A program made the position numbers and the translations under genes. A DNA stretch of 64,000 nucleotides from Gordonia hydrophobica NBRC 16057 (GTDB lineage Bacteria > Actinomycetota > Actinomycetes > Mycobacteriales > Mycobacteriaceae), in NCBI RefSeq assembly GCF_001592365.1, contig NZ_BCWU01000012.1, positions 79,896 through 143,895 on the forward strand. The letters are read 5' to 3'. Below are positions 34,337 to 42,794 of the stretch, piece by piece. Within the stretch, counting starts at the first letter, position 1; every line of letters begins with the position of its first letter. Under the pieces are notes generated by a model. That model made no database searches and was not told where the DNA came from. It saw only the letters and a program-made list of their open reading frames with translations.

Positions 34337-35239
34337 ATGCGAATCTCTTTGCGCACCAAACGAATCATTGCCGTCTGCGCCGCCGTCCCACTCGCGTTGG
34401 GCGCAGCGGCATGCTCGTCCGGCGACGCTGAGCATCCGTCGTCGAGCTCCGCGTCCGCCGCCACGCCGATCGACGCCGCAGCCCTGCACGCCCAGCTCCC
34501 CGAGCGCGTCCGCACTTCGGGCACGCTGATCGTCTCGACGTCGGCGCCGTTCCCGCCGCTGGAGTTCGTCGAGAACGGCAAGCTGGTCGGTTTCGACATC
34601 GACGTCGTCACCGCGATCGCTCAGACTCTGGGCGTGAAGGCCGACATCCGTCAGGTGCCGTTCCCCCAACTCATCGCGAGCGTGCAGGACGGTCGGTCCG
34701 ACCTCGCGGCCCGCGGACTGTTCGATACCAAGCAGCGCGAGGAGCAGGTGGATCTGGTCAGCTACTTCAGCGCGGGCACCCAGTGGACGGCGCAGTCGGC
34801 CAAGGACGTCGATCCGGACAGCGCCTGCGGGCTGAAGGTGGGAGCCGAGGTCGACACCACGCAGCTCACACTGGAGCTGCCCGCGAAGAGCACAGCGTGC
34901 GAAGCTGTGGGCGAGGAGAAGATCGACATCGTCACGTTCGACTCCGAGACCACTGCGATGGAGGCGCTCACCCGCGGTGAGGTGGACGCCGTGTCCGCCG
35001 ACTCACCCGTCGCGCTGTACGCGGTGAAGCAGTCCGACGGAAAGCTCAAGACCGTCGACCACGCTTTCGACACCCAGCCGTACAGCTTTCCCGTCGCCAA
35101 GGATTCGCCGCTCGGGCCGGTCCTGAAACAGGTGGTCCAGCATCTCATCGACACCGGCGAGATCGACACCATCGCCGATCGGTGGGGCCTCACCAGCGGT
35201 CTGATCCAGACCTCCGTCATCAACGCCGCGATCGACTGA
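34337..35239 (+). CDS. Extracellular solute-binding lipoprotein (family 3, amino-acid type)
   Basis: 300 residues from ATG 34337; lipobox LGAAAC with C26. The SBP_bac_3 pattern is clear: RTSGTLIVSTSAPFPPLEFVENGKLVGFDIDVVTAIAQTLGVKADIRQVPFPQLIASVQDGRSDLAARGLFDTKQREEQVDLVSYF, and the C-terminal TIADRWGL. It binds a polar amino acid or related solute for ABC import. No permease or ATPase gene is adjacent, so it is an orphan that probably docks with a transporter encoded elsewhere. It may be cotranscribed with the hydrolase lipoprotein 11 bases downstream. Confidence 0.9.
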   Translation: MRISLRTKRIIAVCAAVPLALGAAACSSGDAEHPSSSSASAATPIDAAALHAQLPERVRTSGTLIVSTSAPFPPLEFVENGKLVGFDIDVVTAIAQTLGVKADIRQVPFPQLIASVQDGRSDLAARGLFDTKQREEQVDLVSYFSAGTQWTAQSAKDVDPDSACGLKVGAEVDTTQLTLELPAKSTACEAVGEEKIDIVTFDSETTAMEALTRGEVDAVSADSPVALYAVKQSDGKLKTVDHAFDTQPYSFPVAKDSPLGPVLKQVVQHLIDTGEIDTIADRWGLTSGLIQTSVINAAID

Positions 35240-35250
35240 CCGGAGTAGAC

Positions 35251-36210
35251 ATGCGCAACAAGTTCATCGCGACGCTGGTCGCCGCCGCGCTCGTCGTGCT
35301 GGCCGGATGCTCGTCGGACACCCACGACGACGAGGCCGCCGCGACGGCCGCCGACCCGGGCAAGGCCCGCGACGACTTCGCGAAAGTCGACGCGTCCACC
35401 AAGATCGACGCGACACGCTATCTGTACCCGACCGCCACCGACTCCCGCGACGACAACCAGAACTGGGCCGATCTCTTCGTCCCGTCCGGCGAGCACCAGG
35501 ACGGTTCGGTCCCGCTGGTGGTGCTGATTCACGGCGGTGCGTGGAAGTCGGAGATCGGCGCCGACGTGTTCGTGACGTTTGCTCGGCGACTCGCCGAGCG
35601 CGGCCTCGCCGTCTACAACCTCGAGTACCGGCGCGTCGGGGCGGGCGGCGGCTGGCCCACCACCTTCTCCGACGTCGCCGCGGCGCTCGACTTCATCCCG
35701 AACGTCAAGAAGGCCAACCCGGAGCTCAACATCGACAACGTCGTCGTCGCCGGGCATTCGGCGGGCGGTCAGCTCGCCATGTGGTCGGGTACCCGCCACG
35801 ATCTGGAGAACAACGAGGTCGGCGCCAAGCCGAAGTTCAGTCCCGAGCATGTGATCTCCCTGGCCGGGCCGCTCGACATGCGGGTCGCCGTCACGATGGG
35901 CGATATGAACATCGTCACCGCGCTCGACGGCACGCCCGCCCAGGTGCCCGAGCGGTACAAAATGGTCGATCCGATTCAGAACATCGATCCCGACATCCCG
36001 ACGATCGCGATGAACGGCGACAAGGACCGGATCGTGCCTGCGATCCTCAGCCAGAACTACGTCGCCGCAGCGAAGCGGCTCGGCGCCACGTCGTCGTTCG
36101 TGATGATCCCCGGAGGCAATCACGTCTCCATCGTCGACGTGAACAACCCGCAGTTCATGACCGTGCTGGAGACCATCAACCGCGCGGCGCAGAAGGCGGC
36201 GAATCGGTAG
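35251..36210 (+). CDS. Alpha/beta-hydrolase lipoprotein (esterase/lipase-like)
   Basis: 319 residues from ATG 35251. The lipoprotein signal ends at C20 (VLAGC). Hormone-sensitive-lipase/carboxylesterase-like features: oxyanion loop H94-G-G, nucleophile S170 in GHSAGG, an acid in NGDKDRIV and histidine in GGNHVSI. It should be an envelope-anchored esterase or arylformamidase-like hydrolase; the substrate is unknown. It follows the solute-binding lipoprotein by 11 bases, so both may serve the same nutrient: hydrolysis outside, then capture. Confidence 0.88.
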   Translation: MRNKFIATLVAAALVVLAGCSSDTHDDEAAATAADPGKARDDFAKVDASTKIDATRYLYPTATDSRDDNQNWADLFVPSGEHQDGSVPLVVLIHGGAWKSEIGADVFVTFARRLAERGLAVYNLEYRRVGAGGGWPTTFSDVAAALDFIPNVKKANPELNIDNVVVAGHSAGGQLAMWSGTRHDLENNEVGAKPKFSPEHVISLAGPLDMRVAVTMGDMNIVTALDGTPAQVPERYKMVDPIQNIDPDIPTIAMNGDKDRIVPAILSQNYVAAAKRLGATSSFVMIPGGNHVSIVDVNNPQFMTVLETINRAAQKAANR

Positions 36211-36262
36211 ACGCCACCCGGTCGACGCCGACCCTTCGCCGCTGTCTGGCAAACTCGACGAC

Positions 36263-36679
36263 GTGCCTACCTCGCTGGATCGCTTCAAGGGAATCGGTGC
36301 CGCCTACAAACGGATGCGGCACGAGTCGCGGTACGGCTGGGTGCTTCGCTACGTCACGATCGTCGTCGGGTTCCTGGTCACCGCCGTCGGCATCGTCGCC
36401 ATCCCTTATCCGGGGCCCGGTTGGGCGATCGTCTTCCTCGGCCTGCTGATCCTGTCTCAGGAACTCGAGTGGGCGGCCAAGTTGCGTCATCGAATCATGC
36501 GGCTGCTCAACGACTTCTACTCGAAATACATTGACGGAAACCGCCTCGCGCAAGCCATCCTCGGCATCGGCACCTGCGCCATCGTCCTCGTGACGTTGTG
36601 GCTCACCGGCGCACTGAACATGGCGCAGGGCTGGGTTGGGCTCGACTACGACTGGCTGAAGTCACCGCTGTTCGGTTAG
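36263..36679 (+). CDS. TIGR02611-type (PGPGW) small membrane protein
   Basis: 138 residues from GTG 36263. Two N-terminal membrane spans enclose the signature IPYPGPGWAIVFLGLLILSQELEWA, followed by a third hydrophobic segment (AILGIGTCAIVLVTLWLTGAL). The PGPGW motif defines a family of actinobacterial transmembrane proteins with no known function. It begins 52 bases after the hydrolase and may be the end of that transcription unit. Confidence 0.9.
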   Translation: MPTSLDRFKGIGAAYKRMRHESRYGWVLRYVTIVVGFLVTAVGIVAIPYPGPGWAIVFLGLLILSQELEWAAKLRHRIMRLLNDFYSKYIDGNRLAQAILGIGTCAIVLVTLWLTGALNMAQGWVGLDYDWLKSPLFG

Positions 36680-36732
36680 GTTCGGCGATCCACCCGAATG
36701 AGGGCGTCGCAGGTAGGGCGTACGCTTCGCGT

Positions 36733-37326
36733 GTGACCGAAGGACAGCAGCAGCCGCAGTGGGGCGTACCCAATCAGCAACCTCAGTGGGGTGCGCCCAA
36801 CCAGCAGCCTCCGCAGCACCAACCGGCGCCTCCCCCGCCGTCGCAGTGGCAGCAGCAGCCGCCGCAAGGACCGCCGCCCGGGTATCCGCAGCAGTATCCT
36901 CCGCAGTCGGCGGGCTACGGGCAGCAGCCGTACGGCCAGCCTCACCCGCAGCAGGCTCCCGCGCCGCAGTGGCAGCAGCAGCCCGCTCAGTTCCAGCATG
37001 GCCAGCCGCAGTTCGGTCAGCGTCCGCCGTCGCCGCTCGGCACCGGATCGCTCCTGAACATCCACACCGGGTTCTTCCCTCTGGCGTTCATCCTGTTCCT
37101 CACCGGGCCGCTGATCGTGATCGACGGCATCGAGGTGGGCCGCAACTGGGGCAACCAGGCGATCGAACTCGCTCCCGGCGTCCACACGATCCACATCCAC
37201 ACGCGATACCTGTGGGCCATCGGCAAAGCCGACCAGCAGTTCCAGATCGCGCCCGGGCAGCAGCTCAACGCCAGCTACGAGACTCCGTTCTGGGCCTTCT
37301 CAGCGGGGAGGATCGACTTCCGCTGA
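36733..37326 (+). CDS. Gln/Pro-rich N-terminal tail with small membrane-anchored beta domain
   Basis: 197 residues from GTG 36733 (VTEGQQQPQWGVPNQQPQWG...). The first 105 residues are almost entirely Q, P, G, Y and W (repeated PQWG, QQPP units). A hydrophobic helix (GFFPLAFILFLTGPLIVIDG) and a small beta-rich C-terminal domain follow (IELAPGVHTIHIHTRYLWAIGKADQQFQIAPGQQLNASYETPFWAFSAGRI). That last part looks like a PEGA/Ig-like module in which the phrase APGVHTIHI recurs in many actinobacterial proteins. There is no signal peptide and no function can be assigned. The tail may be a disordered scaffold for envelope complexes. Confidence 0.75.
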   Translation: MTEGQQQPQWGVPNQQPQWGAPNQQPPQHQPAPPPPSQWQQQPPQGPPPGYPQQYPPQSAGYGQQPYGQPHPQQAPAPQWQQQPAQFQHGQPQFGQRPPSPLGTGSLLNIHTGFFPLAFILFLTGPLIVIDGIEVGRNWGNQAIELAPGVHTIHIHTRYLWAIGKADQQFQIAPGQQLNASYETPFWAFSAGRIDFR

Positions 37327-37330
37327 AAGG

Positions 37331-37351
37331 TTCCGCCGCACTGCGGCGGAA
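37331..37351 (+). terminator. Short GC hairpin after the Q/P-rich gene
   Basis: TTCCGCCGC (37331-37339) and GCGGCGGAA (37343-37351) pair perfectly over the loop ACT, beginning 5 bases after the stop codon. It marks the end of the plus-strand gene group and the left border of the anomalous segment. Confidence 0.75.
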
Positions 37352-37364
37352 TTCCCTGGGGCGG

Positions 37365-37559
37365 TCAGCCAAATCGGCCATCGGCATGCACCGCGTCATT
37401 AACGCGCCGCACGTCGACTTCCCGTTCTTTCACGCTCGCTTCAATCGCAACATCAGTCGCTAGATCGAGTACCCGACTGTCGATCTCGACACCGTCCGGC
37501 ACTTCGATAACCGCGACACGGGTGACCTCTTCGACGATCTCGATGCGGTACTTCGGCAT
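37365..37559 (-). CDS. Small hypothetical protein (64 residues)
   Basis: ATG 37557-37559, with GGGAGGT a few bases upstream on the minus strand. The protein MPKYRIEIVEEVTRVAVIEVPDGVEIDSRVLDLATD...ASVKEREVDVRRVNDAV alternates strands and helix, is charged, and has no export signal. It starts divergently from the 124-residue gene at 37650. I do not recognise a family. Given its neighbours and lower GC content it may belong to the helicase segment as an accessory or antitoxin-like protein; that is inference from position only. Confidence 0.6.
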   Translation of the reverse strand: MPKYRIEIVEEVTRVAVIEVPDGVEIDSRVLDLATDVAIEASVKEREVDVRRVNDAVHADGRFG

Positions 37560-37649
37560 GATGGCTGACCTCCCGATATAGCAGGCACTACGGGCGAATC
37601 ATCCCCAGTGGTTGCACCGTGCCTCAATTGCCGGCTACAACCGTTATAC

Positions 37650-38024
37650 ATGAAGTTCATCACCCGGTATTCCGACGACGACGTCGCCGAACTCAACAAA
37701 GCCATCGATATGCAGGCCGTTTCCAGCGAAGCCATCGATCGCCTTGCACCGACGATCCTGCTCGACTCCATGAAGAGCCACGGATGGGAATCGCTCCTGG
37801 TCGACAACGACAACCTGCACTACATCGAAGGTGCCATCCTCCGCGACGGGACACCCGCAGAGCTGGATCCTATGGACCTTGACGAGCTCAACGAAGATGC
37901 TCCGGGAATCATCAGCTTGTGCCCGCGCACCATCTTCCGGCTCGTCGGCGCCAACTATTCGATAGGGCGCCTCGACATCACCAATTGGCTAAGGATGCAC
38001 GAACGAGTCAGTGGCACTCGTTGA
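37650..38024 (+). CDS. Hypothetical protein upstream of the PLD-helicase gene (124 residues)
   Basis: ATG 37650 gives MKFITRYSDDDVAELNKAIDMQAVSSEAIDRLAPTILLDSM...; an in-frame GTG at 37608 is possible, and neither has a clear ribosome-binding site. It is acidic, mostly helical, cytosolic, and ends in VGANYSIGRLDITNWLRMHERVSGTR. I do not recognise the family. It is 46 bases upstream of the 1025-residue helicase and in the same direction, so the two are probably cotranscribed. Codon use is less GC-biased than in flanking housekeeping genes. Confidence 0.62.
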   Translation: MKFITRYSDDDVAELNKAIDMQAVSSEAIDRLAPTILLDSMKSHGWESLLVDNDNLHYIEGAILRDGTPAELDPMDLDELNEDAPGIISLCPRTIFRLVGANYSIGRLDITNWLRMHERVSGTR

Positions 38025-38070
38025 CAAAACGGTCGCCGGAAATGTCAGACCCTCGTGACATGCTGTAACC

Positions 38071-41000
38071 ATGCAAGAAGGCATCTACGAAAAGCTCGTC
38101 ACGAAGCGACTCAACGAGAATCTCGTCGGGCTCGATGCCTTTGGCTTCGACACTGCCAGTGTCGACAACGCAGACCAACCGCATGTTCTCGCGCGGCACG
38201 TCAGCGAGGTGGTCTTCCATCACCTCGACTCCATCAAAGACCCAGGCAAGCGACTCTCCGCTGCCAATCGCTTGCTTGCAGACCTGATCAGCGATCACGA
38301 TCTCGTTGATGAGCCCGTACGGCAACTGACACGTGTACACAGGCCGGCGGGCCCCGGTGTCGTCGACCGCACAGCGGTTCGTCCGACCACACCGTTATCG
38401 GAGGTCGCTCTCCTTACCAACGCGAGCGGAGAACCATCGATTGGCCACGAACTCCCTGCGGAACTCGCGTCCGCCGACTCCGTCGACCTTGTCTGCGCGT
38501 TCATCCGATGGAGCGGTGTCCGATTACTCGAGGCCGAGCTACGCGCGCTTGCGGAATCAGGCACGCCGTTCCGGATCATCACGACCACCTATCTCGGGTC
38601 GACTGAGCGCGAAACGCTAGACAGGCTGGTGCGACAGTACGGAGCTGAGGTTCGCGTCCAGTACGACAATCTGCGCACCCGCCTGCACGCGAAAGCGTGG
38701 TTGTTCCACCGCAACTCCGGATACGACACCGCTTACATCGGTTCGTCAAACCTGTCGAACGCAGCACTGATCGACGGTGTCGAATGGAACGTGCGGCTAT
38801 CGCGGGTCTCAACGCCCAGCCTGATCGAGAAGTTTCGATCGACCTTCGACACCTATTGGCACGACGATCCGTCGTTCGAGGAGTACGACCCGGACCGCGA
38901 CCGCGACCGCCTCGACGACGCCCTCGCCGAAGCTTCCGGTACTCGAAGCACAAGCTCAATCACCCTCAACATTTCGGGTCTCGAGGTCCGTCCCTACCCT
39001 TACCAGCAGGTGATGCTCGACGAGATCCAAGCCGAACGACAGGTGCACGGCCGCCACCGCAACCTCGTCGTCGCAGCGACCGGAACGGGAAAGACGGTCC
39101 TCGCAGCTCTCGACTATCGCCGGACTCGGGATGTCTCCGAGACCCGTCCGCGTCTCCTCTTCGTCGCGCACCGGCACGAGATTCTCGCCCAAGCCCAAAG
39201 GACGTATCGCGAAGTCCTCGCGGACCCGAACTTCGGCGAAACATACGTCGCCGGTACCCGCCCCGAGCGGTGGGACCACGTCTTCGCCAGCGTTCAATCT
39301 CTGAACGCGTATGGAATCGGCAACATCCCCGCAGAGCACTTCGACATCGTCGTTATCGATGAGTTCCACCACGCGGCCGCACGAACGTACAGCAGGATCC
39401 TCTCCCATCTGAGACCTGCCGAGTTGCTTGGGCTCACCGCAACACCAGAGCGGGCCGACGGAGCAGATATTATCGGCCTGTTCGACGGGCGAATCGCCAC
39501 TGAACTGCGATTATGGGACGCGTTGGAAGCCGAACTCCTGTGCCCATTCCACTACTTCGGGATCGCCGACGGCACCGATCTCGCGAGGCTCACCTGGAAG
39601 CGAGGCCGATACGAGATTACAGAACTCGATAACCTCTACACCGGTGACGACCGCCGAGCCCACCTCATCCTGAGCACAGTTCGCGACAAGATCGTCGCAC
39701 CTCATCAGATGCGAGCGCTTGGCTTCTGTGTCAGTGTCGGCCACGCCGAGTACATGGCGAAGGTCTTCAACCAGGCGGGCGTCCCCGCCACAGCAGTTTC
39801 AGGAAGTACCCGTGACGTCGATCGGATTCAGGCCATCGCCGATCTCAAGGACCGGTCGATCAACATCATCTTCTCGGTCGATGTCTTCAATGAGGGGCTG
39901 GACATCAAAGACGTCGACACGATCCTGATGCTGCGACCGACTGAAAGCGTGACGATCTTCCTGCAACAACTCGGCCGCGGTCTCCGCCGCACCGAAACCA
40001 AGCCCGTGTTGACAGTCCTCGACTTCGTCGGCAACCAGCGCGACGAGTTCCGCTGGGACCTGCGGCTACGCGCACTCACTGGCGGAGGTCGCGGCGCGCT
40101 GGCACGCAATGTCGAGAACCGCTTTCCAACATTGCCATCCGGATGCCGGATCGTCCTCGACGAAGCGACTCAAAGCCACGTTCTCAAGAGTCTTAAACGT
40201 CAAATCTCGATGCGTTGGGCCGATATCGTGGCCGAGTATCGAGCACTCAACCATCTCGATCTTCCCAGCTTCGTCGACGAGACAGGGATTCCGCTTGCGC
40301 GCTTAACGAAGAACGACAAGTCGTGGACCCAACTCCGTCGCGACGCGGGTGCCCTCACAGGTGAAGCATCCGCGCTGGAATCCGAGATCCTCAAACGAAA
40401 TCGCGCATTCGCCCACGTCGATGATTCCTCCCGAGTGGAGGCCTACCGACGTCTCCTCGATAGCAACGAATCCTATGACCACCTCAGCACCATCGACCAG
40501 CGACTTGCCGACATGCTTGTCTTTTCCGTGTGGCCAACCGGCGGCTCCTTCGCATCAGTTAACGAAGCTCTCGACTCGCTCAGATCCGAGCCCGAAGCCT
40601 GCCGCGAGATCCTCTCGATTACCAACTTCACGTTCGACCTATCACGACAGCAGACGTCGTCACTCGACGGAGAACTCTCTCAAGTCCCGCTGCAACTCCA
40701 CGCCCACTATCAACGCGAAGAGATCCTCGCAGGATTGGGCGTCGCATCGTTTGAGTCGAGGCCCGGCAATTTTCGCGAAGGTGTCAAGTACATTGCTGAC
40801 CTCAACGTCGACGCCTTCTTCGTCAATCTCATCAAGACCGACACCGCATTCTCCCCGACCACGATGTATCGCGACTACCCGATCAGCCGCTCTCTGTTTC
40901 ATTGGGAGTCGCAGTCGACAACCAGTATCACTTCAGCGACCGGACAGCGCTACATCAACGGAACCAGCACCGTGCTCCTCTTTGTCCGACACCAAAAGCA

Positions 41001-41148
41001 AGGTGAGTTTGGCCCGATGCCGTACACATTCTTAGGTCCGGCCGAGCTTGTCGATCACCAAGGCGAACGACCGATCGCGATTACGTGGCGGCTCGATCAT
41101 GAGATGCCCGCGGAATTCTTCAACACAGCAAAGCTGGTAGCAAGTTAG
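38071..41148 (+). CDS. PLD-nuclease / superfamily 2 helicase / DUF3427 protein, probable defence gene
   Basis: 1025 residues, ATG start with no good Shine-Dalgarno sequence. The N-terminal third (about 125-275) is a phospholipase-D-type nuclease: LHAKAWLFHRNSGYDTAYIGSSNLSNAAL contains an HxK and downstream SSN, one HKD half-site. Residues about 310-660 are a DEAD/DEAH-like SF2 helicase: AATGTGKTVLAALD (Walker A), IVVIDEFHHAAA (DEFH), LLGLTATPERADG, FSVDVFNEGLDI and QQLGRGLRR (arginine finger). The last 400 residues fit DUF3427. The fusion of PLD nuclease, helicase and DUF3427 recurs in prokaryotic defence islands, where such proteins are thought to cut or unwind foreign DNA. The gene has lower GC content than its surroundings and sits where lpqU and mazG would otherwise be near neighbours, as expected for an acquired gene. 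Confidence 0.9.
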   Translation: MQEGIYEKLVTKRLNENLVGLDAFGFDTASVDNADQPHVLARHVSEVVFHHLDSIKDPGKRLSAANRLLADLISDHDLVDEPVRQLTRVHRPAGPGVVDRTAVRPTTPLSEVALLTNASGEPSIGHELPAELASADSVDLVCAFIRWSGVRLLEAELRALAESGTPFRIITTTYLGSTERETLDRLVRQYGAEVRVQYDNLRTRLHAKAWLFHRNSGYDTAYIGSSNLSNAALIDGVEWNVRLSRVSTPSLIEKFRSTFDTYWHDDPSFEEYDPDRDRDRLDDALAEASGTRSTSSITLNISGLEVRPYPYQQVMLDEIQAERQVHGRHRNLVVAATGTGKTVLAALDYRRTRDVSETRPRLLFVAHRHEILAQAQRTYREVLADPNFGETYVAGTRPERWDHVFASVQSLNAYGIGNIPAEHFDIVVIDEFHHAAARTYSRILSHLRPAELLGLTATPERADGADIIGLFDGRIATELRLWDALEAELLCPFHYFGIADGTDLARLTWKRGRYEITELDNLYTGDDRRAHLILSTVRDKIVAPHQMRALGFCVSVGHAEYMAKVFNQAGVPATAVSGSTRDVDRIQAIADLKDRSINIIFSVDVFNEGLDIKDVDTILMLRPTESVTIFLQQLGRGLRRTETKPVLTVLDFVGNQRDEFRWDLRLRALTGGGRGALARNVENRFPTLPSGCRIVLDEATQSHVLKSLKRQISMRWADIVAEYRALNHLDLPSFVDETGIPLARLTKNDKSWTQLRRDAGALTGEASALESEILKRNRAFAHVDDSSRVEAYRRLLDSNESYDHLSTIDQRLADMLVFSVWPTGGSFASVNEALDSLRSEPEACREILSITNFTFDLSRQQTSSLDGELSQVPLQLHAHYQREEILAGLGVASFESRPGNFREGVKYIADLNVDAFFVNLIKTDTAFSPTTMYRDYPISRSLFHWESQSTTSITSATGQRYINGTSTVLLFVRHQKQGEFGPMPYTFLGPAELVDHQGERPIAITWRLDHEMPAEFFNTAKLVAS

Positions 41149-41201
41149 TCAATGACACCCCTTCAAGAAGGAATCGAACCTGCTCGCCGAGAAGCCCGCC
41201 C

Positions 41202-42347
41202 CTACTCCCCCTCAGCACTCCACTTCTCGTGCACGACCATCCCGGGCACCTTGCCGACCTTGAGGCCCTTGACCTTCCGAGTCTTGCCCTTCTTGTTCAG
41301 CGCGATCGGATCTGCGTCGACAGTGGTGTCATCCCAGTCCAAGTCGTCGTCATCAGCGACGACCTCGACGTCGACGCCGTCCACCACGTCTTCGTCGGGA
41401 TCGTCGAGGTCGGTCTCCTCGACCTCGGCTTCGTAGTCCATCCCGAGATACCTACGCCAGGTGTTCTCGTCGCGCAGGTGGGCGTCGTCGACCGCGGCAG
41501 CCTGCTCGGCGGCGCGGACCTGATCCATCAGGCCGATCGCACGACGCCGGAGGTCGTCCTCCACGCTGACGCTCGCATGCTTCCGAAAGGGGATGTCGAC
41601 GCGGTACAGCGAGGGACTGACTGCGGCGACGGGGAAATCGGCACCGGAGAGCCGCTCGAAGATCTTCTGCACCAAGGCCAACGCCGGTTGAGTGGTCGAG
41701 ATGCCGTCGAGCACGCTCACGCGCTCCCGATCCCGCTCGGCGGTCTTCGCGGCCTCCCACTCCTCGATCTGCCGATCGAGGTCGTCGTGCTCGCCGCTGA
41801 GCACCCCGGGCGTGCGGTACGACACCTTGTCGATGAAACTCTGCGCGACGTCGTCGATGTCGAACGACCCAGTTGCCGAGTCCGCGGCGATCCGCGAATG
41901 GAACAGCACCTGGAGCAGCAGGTCGCCGAGCTCAGAGCGCAGTTCGTCCGGAGTCCCGCTCTCGATGGCGTCGAGCAGCTCGTACACCTCCTCGAGGAGG
42001 TAACGGCGCAGCGAATCGTGGGTCTGCTGACGCTCCCACGGGCCGAGTCGGCGGAGACGATCCATCAGTTCGACGGCCCGCAGCAGCGTGCCGCCGGGCA
42101 TGGTGCCGCCTTCGACGACGTCCTCGCCCCACGTGAGGCGTTCCACCACGGCGGGATGCTCCCGATCGGAGGAGACGAGCGTCTTGGAGCGGTCGTCACC
42201 GACCAGTCCCACCAAGACATACGACGGCAGCTGCCACAGCAACGAGGGATGAACCTCCTCGGTGACAGCCACCGTCTCCGCCAGCAATGCCACCGCACCG
42301 GCCGGAATCAGGTCGGGTCGCGACGCGTCGAGCAAGACAACGGTCAT
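41202..42347 (-). CDS. mazG: MazG-family nucleoside triphosphate pyrophosphohydrolase
   Basis: 381 residues from ATG 42345-42347, preceded by GGGAGGAG. The MazG core is at about 105-220: LRRLGPWERQQTHDSLRRYLLEEVYELLDAIESG...ELRSELGDLLLQVLFHSRIA, with the EExxE...ExxD metal motifs. An N-terminal 95-residue domain is typical of the mycobacterial type (Rv1021). The C-terminal 75 residues form a long acidic stretch (EVEETDLDDPDEDVVDGVDVEVVADDDDLDWDD) ending in a lysine-rich tail, longer than the 325-residue mycobacterial protein. It removes non-canonical or oxidised dNTPs. The tail may mediate interactions; nothing more can be said. Confidence 0.92.
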   Translation of the reverse strand: MTVVLLDASRPDLIPAGAVALLAETVAVTEEVHPSLLWQLPSYVLVGLVGDDRSKTLVSSDREHPAVVERLTWGEDVVEGGTMPGGTLLRAVELMDRLRRLGPWERQQTHDSLRRYLLEEVYELLDAIESGTPDELRSELGDLLLQVLFHSRIAADSATGSFDIDDVAQSFIDKVSYRTPGVLSGEHDDLDRQIEEWEAAKTAERDRERVSVLDGISTTQPALALVQKIFERLSGADFPVAAVSPSLYRVDIPFRKHASVSVEDDLRRRAIGLMDQVRAAEQAAAVDDAHLRDENTWRRYLGMDYEAEVEETDLDDPDEDVVDGVDVEVVADDDDLDWDDTTVDADPIALNKKGKTRKVKGLKVGKVPGMVVHEKWSAEGE

Positions 42348-42794
42348 GGAAGCTCCTCCCTGCAAATCGGTGTCGAACTCGACATTAACGCGTCGAGGCG
42401 CTGCACTCTCGCCACACGCGGGCGAAGTACGCGTGTCGCCGGTTACTTGCCGTTTCTCAGCGGGTCCGTGGTCGGTTTCCAGCAGTTCCGAAACTCCGCC
42501 ACCCCGGAGGAGTCGATTCCGGGTGATCGTCGGGCGGCGTGTCGCATCCGTCACCACCTCCGCCCTGTGTGGGTCGTCACACCGCGGCGGGCCGACCTGC
42601 ATCGCGCGATGTTCGAGGGCACGAGTATCCCCAATGTCGGGCCGCGCCCCCTCCCACGTCGATATGTTCGAGTCATACGTCCCGCGCGGCGACGCGAAAT
42701 CGTCGTGTGGAGATGCCGCACAGATACCCGCCGATTGCTGAGGGCCGTGTTCTCCAGCGTCGGCGGGCACCGAACGCAGAGGAGAACTTCCGTC
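42348..42794. other. 447-bp divergent intergenic region between mazG and acs
   Basis: It holds the two ribosome-binding sites (GGGAGGAG for mazG; AGAGGAG at about 42778-42784 for acs) and presumably both promoters. I see no convincing -35/-10 pair, repeat, RNA gene or conserved open frame in it. The length suggests a long acs leader or complex regulation, as expected for acetyl-CoA synthetase genes under carbon-source control. Confidence 0.5.

Noticed and set aside
31483..34611. 1042-codon open frame antisense to efeO and efeB
   Set aside because: Mirror of two complete, motif-supported genes; Leu/Val/Arg-rich translation with no domain.
41149..41201. tRNA gene after the helicase
   Set aside because: Only a T-arm-like 14-mer is present; no acceptor stem, D-arm or anticodon arm can be folded around it.
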